A stretch of DNA of 60,000 nt, taken from Antedon mediterranea (lineage: Eukaryota > Echinodermata > Crinoidea > Comatulida > Antedonidae). The notes under the pieces were generated by a model that was not told the DNA's origin, searched no databases, and was given only the letters and a program-made list of their open reading frames with translations. Both the position numbers and the translations under genes were made by a program. The stretch spans positions 2,921,001-2,981,000 of the forward strand of contig NC_092677.1 of assembly GCF_964355755.1 (NCBI RefSeq), given 5' to 3'. Shown here one piece after another: positions 1 to 13,900 of this stretch (position 1 is its first letter; the number at the start of each line of letters is the position of its first letter).

Positions 1-2
1 AT

Positions 3-150
3 TTAGGCAGGAATATCTCATTTAATGCCCTGCTGATACGGTCTGGTGCATTAGAATGCGCAATAAATGTGGAGTGTTACGTGACTATTGAGGAGATGAA
101 ATGGAAGAGACTGAAAAAACCTATAAACTATTCTCAAAGTAAAAACGATT
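3..150 (+). other. Open frame at left edge, possible exon of unknown gene
   Basis: A frame running from the window edge reads NISFNALLIRSGALECAINV followed by ECYVTIEEMKWKRLKKPINY. A TTTAG lies at its start and an AAA|GTAAAA donor-like site at about 139. It does not resemble the Spire KIND domain, and its end phase would not join directly to the exon at 4875. It may be chance. Confidence 0.2.
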
Positions 151-181
151 TTTCTCCCACGCAAACTTAAAGTAAAGCTTA

Positions 182-340
182 AACTCTGTCTACACTATTA
201 TTTGACAAAAAATGTGATGTGCCAATATATGGACATGATGAGGTCATACTGTATCACTACCATATTTGGGCATATCACTACCATATTTGGGCACATCAAA
301 CTTGTTTTTGTCAAACTAGTTTGATAGTGTAGACAGAGCT
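182..340. mobile_element. MITE copy 1 (CTCTGTCTACACTAT family)
   Basis: Short non-coding element with terminal inverted repeats. The left end reads ACTCTGTCTACACTAT and the right end reads ATAGTGTAGACAGAGCT. Internally there is a DNA motif around GTGATGTGCC...ATATGGACATGATG and two 21-bp CACTACCATATTTGGGCA units. Nine related copies occur in this window. There is no coding capacity, so mobilisation would need a transposase in trans. TTA/TAA at the borders suggests a TA-rich target. Confidence 0.75.
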
Positions 341-1100
341 TAAGAAAGTGTTGAATTCTGTATTAGTAATTGTTTGAAGAAAAAAGTGTGTTTTAACTAA
401 AATAAATATCTATTTGACAGCTATTATTAAAATTTGGAATTCAGAATTTTTGTTGGCAGAGATTGTGTCATTTTGGTCTGTGCTATTCTCGCGTGCAAGT
501 TGGACAAAACAAGTTCATATTAATACTTGTCCATGACCATGAGAAGTGATGGTCTGGTGCACAGACATTGTCTCTTGTTCACCGGTAATTGTCTCAGACT
601 TGTCTCTTGTTCACTGGTAATTGTTAAGTGTCACTGTCAGGGTTTGTGCTTAAGTGCTTTATCCACATTGTTAATTACGTCCCTCGTACACAAACATTGT
701 TTTATTTTTAGCTAAATGATGTATGTAATGTAAACAACATTACGGTTGAGGTCTTGCAACAGGCTTCAGGTCTCTTAAAACACCCCTGTGTGACATACTC
801 TTGTAGAACAATGGCAATACAAAACATATCAAGGCCTGTCTCATCACATGATGTGCATTCATTCACCGCTGTGTCAGTGCCCCATCTGTAGCTTGTTTTT
901 CCTGCGTCAGCTGGCGTGCTTGCATGTCTATTCAGTACATTTCGTATGTTTTACCTCGGCTGTTACCAGAATGTACTTCATTGACCCCTAGGCAGGAAGA
1001 TGTCTCCCTGGTACTAGCAGTTATTCATTTCAAATTTATAAACTAAACACATTTTAAATGTGTATCTGGAAAAAAAAAACACAGGAAAAAAAAATATTAA
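341..1100. other. Non-coding stretch
   Basis: No convincing exon. A short direct duplication around TGTCTCTTGTTCAC(C/T)GGTAATTGT lies at 569-624. A poly-A-rich segment lies at 1070-1095. Confidence 0.4.
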
Positions 1101-1525
1101 TATTACTTTTTGGGGTTTAGTACCAGATTTAGTTTAGCAATCACATGATTAATTTCATAATAATATTTATTCCCATCATAATATATTATACAGATATTGA
1201 CTGCTTAGAGGTTAAATATAAGATTTGACTTCCCCTCAGGAATGATATTAAGTTCTCGGGGAATATATATTTCTATTACTTTTTGGGGTTTAGTACCAAA
1301 TTTAGTTTAGCAATCACATGATTAATTTCATAATAATATTTATTTCCATCATAATATATTATACAGTTATTGACTGCTTAGAGGTTAAATATAAGATTTG
1401 ACATCCCCTCAGGAATGATATTAAGTTCTCGGGGAATATATATTTCCCTCAGCTGGCGCTTCGGGAAATATATATTCCCTCGAACTTAATATCATTCCCT
1501 CGGGGATGTCAAATCTTATATTTAA
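1101..1525. repeat. 173-bp tandem duplication followed by an inverted partial copy
   Basis: A unit starting TATTACTTTTTGGGGTTTAG occurs at 1101 and again at 1274 (173-bp spacing) with few differences. Its end (GATTTGACATCCCC...TTCTCGGGGAATATATATTTC) then reappears in inverted orientation at about 1463-1524, separated by CCTCAGCTGGCGCTTC. The inverted part could form a hairpin with arms of about 60 nt. It looks like a fragment of an inverted-repeat transposable element. Confidence 0.75.
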
Positions 1526-2001
1526 CCGATATAAAAGGCAATATCTGTTATATTATATAGCCAAGAACAAGTCTGCTGGGTCGGGTGAAGCTAGGCTAGG
1601 CCTCTAGGCTATTATAGTATTTGTATTGTATTTAAACAAGCCTGCCTAGACACCTTACCTTGCGAAGAATAATATACAGATAATTACTAATTAATGATTC
1701 CTAGGCAATATAATATTCACTTAGGCCTAGGTCGTTTAAATTAACAGGAAAATTTCCATCAATAAGCCTATTAATAATAATATTATAATCAGGTAGGCCG
1801 AATAAACAATTCGTCGTCTTCTCGATCTTCGAGGAGCCGAATCACCGGATGTTCAGCGCGTACTAGTTACTAGGTTACTACCGTGAGTATTGACCAATCA
1901 CAAACTGTGTTTCATCACATTTAGGGTGGACTAATAACAAATGAGGGCGCTATGTATGCATAGCTTAAATAGTTTAGAAGATTAATTACTTCAAGCAAGT
2001 T

Positions 2002-2070
2002 TCGTGGCGCAGCGGTTGAAACGTTGTCTTGTGATGGAGTGACAATTGCATCGCAAGTTCAAGATCAGTA
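2002..2070 (+). repeat. tRNA-derived SINE head
   Basis: An A-box-like TGGCGCAGCGG (2005-2015) and a B-box-like AGTTCAAGATC (2054-2064) sit at tRNA-like spacing. The region does not fold as an obvious complete tRNA, so a tRNA-derived SINE or tRNA pseudogene is more likely than a functional tRNA. Confidence 0.5.
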
Positions 2071-2109
2071 GATGACTTTTGTTTATTTATCGGCAAACGC
2101 GAGTGTTGC

Positions 2110-2225
2110 ACACGAAAATTACACAGTCAATATCATCGTACTCGAGAATTTATATGATTAATGACAGGGGACACGATTATTACGCGAAAATTACACAGTC
2201 AATATCATTGTTCTTGAGGATATAT
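2110..2225. repeat. 75-bp direct duplication
   Basis: CGAAAATTACACAGTCAATA occurs at about 2113 and 2188, each followed by TCAT(C/T)GT and a similar GAG(A/G)AT(T/A)TATA tail. It lies just after the SINE head and may be part of the same element. Confidence 0.55.
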
Positions 2226-2933
2226 ACGATTTACGATCCTCGCAGCGGTAGTCATGTGATGCAGTTTCAACCAATCAAATTCGCATATTTACATAGGCTA
2301 TGTAATATAATTATATAAATAATACAGTAAAAAGTTCATAATTAAAGCAAAATAATGGTAGTAACAAATAATAATAATATATGTATACAATGAATAAAAG
2401 AAGGCACAATTTCTGAAAAGCTTAATTTGCTGAACTTCTAACGATGCGTTTTATATATTTGACGAGTTTAACTATGCAACTGACAGTTGACAACTTTTAT
2501 GAAACCTCTCACAAAATATAAATGGCCTTCGTGTAGATTTGGACAGATATGCTGGTATAAATTAGCATTTCTATCTGTGTCTCTTGGCATATTATGAATA
2601 TTCAAAGATCATCCCTGTATTGTTGAACTAACCTTGTTGTATTTTATCAACATGTAGTGTTCTAACACAACAATACTATTACATAACACATTGTATTGCA
2701 ATGACCTCAAGAATTTAACCAGCTAACACAATTGTAAGCGTGTATAGAAGAATTTATCATTGGTATTGCTTTAGTTTGCAAAATTGTAGTCAAAAATGCG
2801 CATATTTTAGTTTATTTATATTATTATAAGTCAAAGTGCAAAACTACGGCATGTGTAGATATAATTAATTTGTTAAGACATTAATTAATAATACTTAATA
2901 GTGAATATCTTGAGATCACACAAATAGATAAAC

Positions 2934-3125
2934 CCCTCATGTACACAAATATACCCCTCAAATATAACCCTCAAATATAACCCTCAAATATACCCCTCAA
3001 ATATAACCCTCAAATATACCCCTCAAATATACCCCTCAAATATACCCCTCAAATATACCCCTCAAATATACCCCTCAAATATACCCCTCAAATATACCCC
3101 TCAAATATACCCCTCAAATATACCT
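2934..3125. repeat. 13-bp minisatellite
   Basis: About 14 copies of CCCCTCAAATATA, with an A or C variant near the start of the array. The pyrimidine/AT composition is simple and there is no coding potential. Confidence 0.9.
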
Positions 3126-3186
3126 CAAGGAATCCCAGTCTCCTACTTTCTCCATCTCCAGTTAGTTGTGGGTGGGGATACTTCCA

Positions 3187-4290
3187 AAGCTCTATCCTGT
3201 ACACTATTTAACTTACTAGTTTGACAAAAATGTTAATGTGCCCAAATATGGTAGTGATATACCCAAATATGGTAGTGATATGACATCTTTGTGTCCATAT
3301 ATGGGCACATCACACTTTTTTGTCACATAAAGTTTGATAGCGTAGACAGACGCCCGTATTCTTAAACCGGACTTTAGTCGTAGTTCGAAGTTCGACTTGA
3401 AAAAGTCGTAGTTCGAGCTATTACTTCAAATTCGATTAAAAAACAAAGTAGTCGAAGTTTGCAGTTCGACTTAATGAAGTCGAGCTTTTAGTCGACTTGC
3501 ACACGTCTGGGTAACAAAGGCTATACATTGGCCAATGACAAGAGAGTATTTGAGGAGCAGAGACGAAATTTTGCGCATTGATATCACTTTCCATTTCTTA
3601 CAACACTTTTTACGCATCAGGACTATATACATGAAAAATAATTTTAATCGTTAATTATTAGAACAATATCAGTATTAATTTAACAGTGAAGTATATTTGA
3701 TTAACAACAAATAAAATCTTCAAAATATATTTAGGAACCATGGCGGTACGGTAACTTTTATATTTTCTAGGCCCCCAACAAAGTATGATCGCGACGAACC
3801 ACGCACTTCAAAGCGTGACAAGAAAGCGCTAGGCCCCCTAAACATTCCATCGCGTGGTGAATTGCCGCATCTCCCATTGTCGCTATGGCGTGACGTAGCT
3901 CAAGTCGGACTTGCGCGAAGAAAATAATGTAATTTGCATACAGTTGTAAATAAAGATGATTTTCATTATTATAACTTATACCAATGTATATTTAATTAAG
4001 CTAATATAAATATAGATATTTCATTCTTCAATATCTGGCCAATATAACAACTCAATGACTGTTACGTTTTTTATAAACATCGTTTAAAAACCATTTAGTC
4101 GACCATTTAGCCTGCCCCCTCCAGGACTAAAAAAATCGATCAAAATCCGTCTCGATTTAGTCGAGGTTGGCCTGATTTAGTCGGTGATTTAGTTGAAGTT
4201 CGGTTTATGAATTAAAATGACGTCATTTTTTTAGTTTTAGCTTGAACTACGACTAAAGTCCGGTTTAAGAATACGGGCGAGAGCATAAGT
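3187..4290. mobile_element. MITE copy 2, split by a later insertion
   Basis: The left part (3187-3350) has the family end AGCTCTATCCTGTACACTAT, two ATATGGTAGTGATAT units and the right-arm start AAAGTTTGATAGCGTAGACAGA. The missing terminal bases (AGAGCATAAG) resume at 4280. The element at 3351-4279 therefore interrupts the terminal inverted repeat. Confidence 0.8.
3351..4279. mobile_element. Non-autonomous DNA transposon, 929 bp, inserted in MITE copy 2
   Basis: Perfect 36-bp terminal inverted repeats: the left end begins CGCCCGTATTCTTAAACCGG (3351) and the right end finishes CCGGTTTAAGAATACGGGCG (4279). The element is flanked by the trinucleotide AGA on both sides (3348-3350 and 4280-4282). 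Removing one AGA restores the MITE end GTAGACAGAGC. The sub-terminal regions are full of TAGTCGAAGTTCGA-like short repeats. It has no ORF. The superfamily is not assigned; a 3-bp duplication is compatible with several. Confidence 0.88.
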
Positions 4291-4874
4291 TGAAATAAAA
4301 TGTTCTCTTTCTGGGTTAAATTCTTTTGTGACCTTGTTTTCTGGCTGAGCGATTAAAAAAAAATGTATCTATTTGTGGAGTTGTTGTGATGTGTTTGAAG
4401 TTACTAAACTGTAAAATATCACTTCCTAATGTTATAAATTTACAATTATTTTACAGCTAAAATGTAGCACTAACAGAATACATTACTGAACTACTCCTAT
4501 AATGCGTAAACTGTCTATGTTTTCACACATTCGGGGCTTAAAGGTTTTAATATTTTAAACGAGTGACATGTTTATGCCCTTCGTAAATTAAATACGTACA
4601 TTATTCATCGACTTCTTGCACAATTTTTACTTAACATCCAAAAGTCAATCTATGAAGTGATAAATTAAAGGAGCAAAGTTGTTAGTTTTTAATATACATT
4701 GATTTTGAAATAAATTGTATTAATTATACTATAGTCTACAGTAATAGTATAATATTAAATATTTATATAGACATGAATTTGTTACCATAGAGCACTTGAC
4801 GTTGCGTCATGTAACCATCAAAATTAGGTTAAGGAAAACACGATAATAAATTGCTTTTTGTTTTTGTTTTACAG

Positions 4875-4949
4875 AATATTAAAAAGTTTTCAGTGGACAC
4901 AGACACAGAAGGAGAAAGAGAATTAGAAGATATAAAACCAAGAGAATGG
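4875..4949 (+). CDS. spire: Spire exon: linker before WH2-A
   Basis: 25 codons, phase 0 at both ends. The acceptor is a T-rich tract ending TTTTACAG and the donor is TGG|GTAAGG. It reads an acidic stretch ([19 protein letters not shown]) that aligns with the KIND-to-WH2 linker of Spire, which ends in a conserved W before ARFW/ARLW. It is the most upstream exon I can assign with confidence. Confidence 0.9.
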
Positions 4950-7900
4950 GTAAGGTTTACGCTGAGCTGAGTCAAATGTCTGCTAATCTAATCCCATCAA
5001 ATCCAATCCCATCAAATCTAATCAGGTCAAATCCCATTTATCAATTCCAATCTTAGTAAAATTCAATCCAACCAAATGTGGTCAAATCCAATCCCACAAA
5101 ATCCAATCCCACCAAATCCCACCAAATCCAATCTCATCAAATCCAATCCAGTCAAATCCATTCTGGTCAAATCCAATCGCATTAAATCCCACCAAATCCA
5201 ATCCTATCAAATCCAATCTGGTCAAAATCCAATCTTATCAAATCCATTCCAGTCAAATCCAATCCCATCAAATCCAATCCCATCAAATCCATTCCCATCA
5301 AATCCATTCCTGTTAAATCCAATCAGGTCAAATCCAATCTGGTCAAATCCAATCCCGGTCAAATCCAATCTAGTATTAATATCATTTATCAAATACTTAT
5401 TGTTCTTTCTAGGCACGATTATGGCTTCAGTTAATGCACACGTTACGACAGGGGGTGAAATTAAAAAAGGTAGCGCAACTCAAAGTGGACAACGTGGATA
5501 TGTTGTACGAGTACGAGTTAACGCCCTACGAGATACTCATGGATGATATCAGATCAAGGCGTTATAATCTTCGAAAAGTTATGGTAAGTATTGCAACGAG
5601 AAACTGGAAACCATCCAAAAAGAAATTAAAGTCTCAAGTTATTAAGCTCTGTCTACACTATTAAAGTTTATGTGACAAAAAAAATGGGATGTGCCCATAT
5701 ATGGACATGATGATGTCATATTGCTACCATATTTAAGCATTAACTACCATATTTGGGCACATCACTACCATATTTGGGCATATCACACTTTTTTTGTCAA
5801 ACTAGTTTGATAGAGTAGACAGGGCATTGTAAATTAGGTAATAAAAGGTTTGTCTGCTAATGAAGGTCCTTGTTTTTTGTTTGTTGAGGGAGGTATTACT
5901 ATTAGCTGCTTATTACATCATTATCATTTTAAGATTTTAATTCAATCTTGATGATTCTATCTGTTACACACTATCGCTTACATTGAGCACTTTGGTTTCT
6001 AAAGCTATTTTTAGAATAAAACTTTTCCGATCTCTTCTAAGCAAATTTTTCCCACCTAAAACTCTGTCTACACTATCAAACTAGTTTGACAAAGAAAGTG
6101 CAATGTGCCCATATATTGTAGTGATATGCTTACATATGGTAGTGATATGACATCATCATGTCCATATACGGGCATACTAGTATCACTTTTTTTTAGACAG
6201 AGCTTAAGCTAATTCAAGTTTGTTGGTGCTTTATTTCCCCCTTTAGATGTGAACTACTTTACTTGGTACTTCATTTTATTTCCCTAAAATCTACTTCTAT
6301 AACTTTGACTTTTGAAACTTTGTTTACACTTCACTGGATGCTGCAGTGAATTTAAAGCAATGTGATTAGGAAGTTGCTTAGCCTGTTGTTACAAGTTAGA
6401 AGTATTCAATATAATTTATATTACAGCATATTAACTAAATTTGTTCAAAGAATCTTGAAAATGTGTTGAATAGGGAATGGTTGGTGGATAATGTGAGTAG
6501 GTGGTTATTTAGTGGCTCCTTTCCACCCCCCCCCCCCCCACTCTTACCTTGATCATCTAGGTGGTGCTGAAATGATGTACATTAGAAATACAGTTTTTAG
6601 TCTTAAGACATCACTTGCAATTCATTGGTCAAAAGTATAATAATAGTATATAGTATCCATGTTATTGTACCAAGCAAACAATGTCTTTGTAACTTCCCTT
6701 CTCATTTTAACCAATGAAATATTTTCGCTTGCACATTTTGCTAAAAGAATGATGAAGGGGAAGAGGTAGTCGAACATGCTGACCAATTGTTACTTATGGT
6801 ATCCAATATGGTTCTGGATGCCAATTTGGCATTCATGGATTACCTCACAAATAATGTAAGTAGTTGTACGTGGTAGTGAGAAACTTGTTTTGATTAATTG
6901 TGGTCGGTACTATGTGGTTTGAGATGTTGAAGATTTTTAATCACATATCGGCTACTATGTTATGATAAAATGACTTAGATAAAGATAAAAAATAGGCCTA
7001 CCAATCAGATTCAGTGTTTTTTAAATGGCAAAGTGAAAACAATTATTAATAGTTAATTTCATTTCAGCTGTCAAAAGCAAGCTCCCTAGCACACCTCATG
7101 CACTACACACAATAGATTAAAATACATTTATACCAATGTAGTCAAATAAGTATTAAGATACAGTCCAAATTGTTTAAGCATTTGCATTTGTCTGTTATTT
7201 TTAATTATCCTTTGTAGATGAGGGCTAACCCTTTAAGTCAAACCTTTATCTGTACCACCACAATGAATCAAACTTGACTTCCATGTACCATTGCTATGCT
7301 CAGTAAAAATAGGAAATTGGCGTACAGGTATCTATCGATGATATTGCAGGGTGACGGAAGCTAATATTTGACACGCAGAAATTAATAACATCACTCAACA
7401 AAAATACTGTCATATCTATCCAAAGACCATTGCTTGGTACAAGTAGTTTATAATGTATAATTTAACACTAACGGCCAACCCCTATTCATGGGACATCCCT
7501 ATTAAAGGGACACTTTATTTATTTATTTACTGTATTCAAATTTATTTAGTAAGAGGGTAGCTCTAACAGCAGTACAACTTTCTTGTAACTTGGTTTTACT
7601 CTAGAGAGAATTGTTTCTGGAGTTAGGTTCAAGGGTCATGTTGATTAGGAGTACTACAGTATTTAAATGCATTAATGTACAACTTGCTTCTCTACAGTGT
7701 ATTTCTCTATTCCTGTGAAAATCAATGTAGCTAGGATTACCATTGAATCATACCATGTACTGTACAGAAAGCATGGTACATTTAGTATAGTACTATTATT
7801 GAATCATACCATGTACTGTACAGAAAGCATGGTACATTTAGTATATTACTATTATTGAATCATACCATGTACTGTACAGAAAGCATGGTACATTTAGTAT

Positions 7901-10900
7901 AGTACTATTATTGAATCATACCATGTACTGTACAGAAAGCATGGTACATTTAGTATAGTACTATTATTGAATCATACCATGTACTGTACAGAAAGCATGG
8001 TACATTTAGCATAGTACTATTATTGAATCATACCATGTACTGTACAGAAAGCATGGTACATTTAGTATAGTACTATTATTGAATCATACCATGTACTGTA
8101 CAGAAAGCATGGTACATTTAGTATAGTACTATTATTGAATCATACCATGTACTGTACAGAAAGCATGGTACATTTAGTATAGTACTATTATTGAATCATA
8201 CCATGTACTGTACAGAAAGCATGGTACATTTAGTATAGTACTATTATTGAATCATACCATGTACTGTACAGAAATCATGGTACATTTAGCATAGTACTAT
8301 TATTGAATCATACCATGTACTGTACAGAAAGCATGGTACATTTAGCATAGTACTATTATTGAATCATACCATGTACTGTACAGAAAGCATGGTACATTTA
8401 GTATAGTACTATTATTGAATCATACCATGTACTGTACAGAAAGCATGGTACATTTAGTATAGTACTATTATTGAATCATACCATGTACTGTACAGAAAGC
8501 ATGGTACATTTAGTATAGTACTATTATTGAATCATACCATGTACTGTACAGAAAGCATGGTACATTTAGTATAGTACTATTATTGAATCATACCATGTAC
8601 TGTACAGAAAGCATGGTACATTTAGTATAGTACTATTATTGAATCATACCATGTACTGTACAGAAAGCATGGTACATTTAGTATAGTACTATTATTGAAT
8701 CATACCATGTACTGTACAGAAAGCATGGTACATTTAGCATAGTACTATTATTGAATCATACCATGTACTGTACAGAAAGCATGGTACATTTAGTATAGTA
8801 CTATTATTGAATCATACCATGTACTGTACAGAAAGCATGGTACATTTAGTATAGTACTATTATTGAATCATACCATGTACTGTACAGAAAGCATGGTACA
8901 TTTAGTATAGTACTATTATTGAATCATACCATGTACTGTACAGAAAGCATGGTACATTTAGTATAGTACTATTATTGAATCATACCATGTACTGTACAGA
9001 AAGCATGGTACATTTAGTATAGTACTATTATTGAATCATACCATGTACTGTACAGAAAGCATGGTACATTTAGTATAGTACTATTATTGAATCATACCAT
9101 GTACTGTACAGAAAGCATGGTACATTTAGCATAGTACTATTATTGAATCATACCATGTACTGTACAGAAAGCATGGTACATTTAGTATAGTACTATTATT
9201 GAATCATACCATGTACTGTACAGAAAGCATGGTACATTTAGTATAGTACTATTATTGAATCATACCATGTACTGTACAGAAAGCATGGTACATTTAGCAT
9301 AGTACTATTATTGAATCATACCATGTACTGTACAGAAAGCATGGTACATTTAGTATAGTACTATTATTGAATCATACCATGTACTGTACAGAAAGCATGG
9401 TACATTTAGCATAGTACTATTATTGAATCATACCATGTACTGTACAGAAAGCATGGTACATTTAGTATAGTACTATTATTGAATCATACCATGTACTGTA
9501 CAGAAAGCATGGTACATTTAGTATAGTACTATTATTGAATCATACCATGTACTGTACAGAAAGCATGGTACATTTAGTATAGTACTATTATTGAATCATA
9601 CCATGTACTGTACAGAAAGCATGGTACATTTAGTATAGTACTATTATTGAATCATACCATGTACTGTACAGAAAGCATGGTACATTTAGTATAGTACTAT
9701 TATTGAATCATACCATGTACTGTACAGAAAGCATGGTACATTTAGTATAGTACTATTATTGAATCATACCATGTACTGTACAGAAAGCATGGTACATTTA
9801 GTATAGTACTATTATTGAATCATACCATGTACTGTACAGAAAGCATGGTACATTTAGCATAGTACTATTATTGAATCATACCATGTACTGTACAGAAAGC
9901 ATGGTACATTTAGTATAGTACTATTATTGAATCATACCATGTACTGTACAGAAAGCATGGTACATTTAGCATAGTACTATTATTGAATCATACCATGTAC
10001 TGTACAGAAAGCATGGTACATTTAGTATAGTACTATTATTGAATCATACCATGTACTGTACAGAAAGCATGGTACATTTAGTATAGTACTATTATTGAAT
10101 CATACCATGTACTGTACAGAAAGCATGGTACATTTAGTATATTACTATTATTGAATCATACCATGTACTGTACAGAAAGCATGGTACATTTAGTATAGTA
10201 CTATTATTGAATCATACCATGTACTGTACAGAAAGCATGGTACATTTAGCATAGTACTATTATTGAATCATACCATGTACTGTACAGAAAGCATGGTACA
10301 TTTAGTATAGTACTATTATTGAATCATACCATGTACTGTACAGAAAGCATGGTACATTTAGTATAGTACTATTATTGAATCATACCATGTACTGTACAGA
10401 AAGCATGGTACATTTAGTATAGTACTATTATTGAATCATACCATGTACTGTACAGAAATCATGGTACATTTAGCATAGTACTATTATTGAATCATACCAT
10501 GTACTGTACAGAAAGCATGGTACATTTAGCATAGTACTATTATTGAATCATACCATGTACTGTACAGAAAGCATGGTACATTTAGTATAGTACTATTATT
10601 GAATCATACCATGTACTGTACAGAAAGCATGGTACATTTAGTATAGTACTATTATTGAATCATACCATGTACTGTACAGAAAGCATGGTACATTTAGTAT
10701 AGTACTATTATTGAATCATACCATGTACTGTACAGAAAGCATGGTACATTTAGTATAGTACTATTATTGAATCATACCATGTACTGTACAGAAAGCATGG
10801 TACATTTAGTATAGTACTATTATTGAATCATACCATGTACTGTACAGAAAGCATGGTACATTTAGTATAGTACTATTATTGAATCATACCATGTACTGTA

Positions 10901-13900
10901 CAGAAAGCATGGTACATTTAGCATAGTACTATTATTGAATCATACCATGTACTGTACAGAAAGCATGGTACATTTAGTATAGTACTATTATTGAATCATA
11001 CCATGTACTGTACAGAAAGCATGGTACATTTAGTATAGTACTATTATTGAATCATACCATGTACTGTACAGAAAGCATGGTACATTTAGTATAGTACTAT
11101 TATTGAATCATACCATGTACTGTACAGAAAGCATGGTACATTTAGTATAGTACTATTATTGAATCATACCATGTACTGTACAGAAAGCATGGTACATTTA
11201 GTATAGTACTATTATTGAATCATACCATGTACTGTACAGAAAGCATGGTACATTTAGCATAGTACTATTATTGAATCATACCATGTACTGTACAGAAAGC
11301 ATGGTACATTTAGTATAGTACTATTATTGAATCATACCATGTACTGTACAGAAAGCATGGTACATTTAGCATAGTACTATTATTGAATCATACCATGTAC
11401 TGTACAGAAAGCATGGTACATTTAGTATAGTACTATTATTGAATCATACCATGTACTGTACAGAAAGCATGGTACATTTAGTATATTACTATTATTGAAT
11501 CATACCATGTACTGTACAGAAAGCATGGTACATTTAGTATAGTACTATTATTGAATCATACCATGTACTGTACAGAAAGCATGGTACATTTAGCATAGTA
11601 CTATTATTGAATCATACCATGTACTGTACAGAAAGCATGGTACATTTAGTATAGTACTATTATTGAATCATACCATGTACTGTACAGAAAGCATGGTACA
11701 TTTAGTATAGTACTATTATTGAATCATACCATGTACTGTACAGAAAGCATGGTACATTTAGCATAGTACTATTATTGAATCATACCATGTACTGTACAGA
11801 AAGCATGGTACATTTAGTATAGTACTATTATTGAATCATACCATGTACTGTACAGAAAGCATGGTACATTTAGTATAGTACTATTATTGAATCATACCAT
11901 GTACTGTACAGAAAGCATGGTACATTTAGTATAGTACTATTATTGAATCATACCATGTACTGTACAGAAAGCATGGTACATTTAGTATAGTACTATTATT
12001 GAATCATACCATGTACTGTACAGAAATCATGGTACATTTAGCATAGTACTATTATTGAATCATACCATGTACTGTACAGAAAGCATGGTACATTTAGCAT
12101 AGTACTATTATTGAATCATACCATGTACTGTACAGAAAGCATGGTACATTTAGTATAGTACTATTATTGAATCATACCATGTACTGTACAGAAAGCATGG
12201 TACATTTAGCATAGTACTATTATTGAATCATACCATGTACTGTACAGAAAGCATGGTACATTTAGTATAGTACTATTATTGAATCATACCATGTACTGTA
12301 CAGAAAGCATGGTACATTTAGTATATTACTATTATTGAATCATACCATGTACTGTACAGAAAGCATGGTACATTTAGCATAGTACTATTATTGAATCATA
12401 CCATGTACTGTACAGAAAGCATGGTACATTTAGCATAGTACTATTATTGAATCATACCATGTACTGTACAGAAAGCATGGTACATTTAGTATAGTACTAT
12501 TATTGAATCATACCATGTACTGTACAGAAAGCATGGTACATTTAGTATAGTACTATTATTGAATCATACCATGTACTGTACAGAAAGCATGGTACATTTA
12601 GTATAGTACTATTATTGAATCATACCATGTACTGTACAGAAAGCATGGTACATTTAGTATAGTACTATTATTGAATCATACCATGTACTGTACAGAAAGC
12701 ATGGTACATTTAGCATAGTACTATTATTGAATCATACCATGTACTGTACAGAAAGCATGGTACATTTAGCATAGTACTATTATTGAATCATACCATGTAC
12801 TGTACAGAAAGCATGGTACATTTAGCATAGTACTATTATTGAATCATACCATGTACTGTACAGAAAGCATGGTACATTTAGTATAGTACTATTATTGAAT
12901 CATACCATGTACTGTACAGAAAGCATGGTACATTTAGCATAGTACTATTATTGAATCATACCATGTACTGTACAGAAAGCATGGTACATTTAGTATAGTA
13001 CTATTATTGAATCATACCATGTACTGTACAGAAAGCATGGTACATTTAGCATAGTACTATTATTGAATCATACCATGTACTGTACAGAAAGCATGGTACA
13101 TTTAGTATAGTACTATTATTGAATCATACCATGTACTGTACAGAAAGCATGGTACATTTAGCATAGTACTATTATTGAATCATACCATGTACTGTACAGA
13201 AAGCATGGTACATTTAGCATAGTACTATTATTGAATCATACCATGTACTGTACAGAAAGCATGGTACATTTAGTATAGTACTATTATTGAATCATACCAT
13301 GTACTGTACAGAAATCATGGTACATTTAGCATAGTACTATTATTGAATCATACCATGTACTGTACAGAAAGCATGGTACATTTAGCATGTAGTACTATTA
13401 TTGAATCATACCATGTACTGTACAGAAATCATGGTACATTTAGCATAGTACTATTATTGAATCATACCATGTACTGTACAGAAAGCATGGTACATTTAGT
13501 ATAGTACTATTATTGAATCATACCATGTACTGTACAGAAAGCATGGTACATTTAGCATAGTACTATTATTGAATCATACCATGTACTGTACAGAAAGCAT
13601 GGTACATTTAGTATAGTACTATTATTGAATCATACCATGTACTGTACAGAAAGCATGGTACATTTAGCATAGTACTATTATTGAATCATACCATGTACTG
13701 TACAGAAAGCATGGTACATTTAGCATAGTACTATTATTGAATCATACCATGTACTGTACAGAAAGCATGGTACATTTAGTATAGTACTATTATTGAATCA
13801 TACCATGTACTGTACAGAAATCATGGTACATTTAGCATAGTACTATTATTGAATCATACCATGTACTGTACAGAAAGCATGGTACATTTAGCATAGTACT

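Noticed and set aside
2002-2070. Functional tRNA gene
   Set aside because: The A and B boxes are present but no convincing cloverleaf or anticodon arm could be laid out by eye. A SINE or pseudogene is more likely.
5076-5416. NPIPSNP-type and GFDGIGFD-type open frames
   Set aside because: A minisatellite in the intron before the WH2-A/B exon. The real exon starts at 5413 in another frame.
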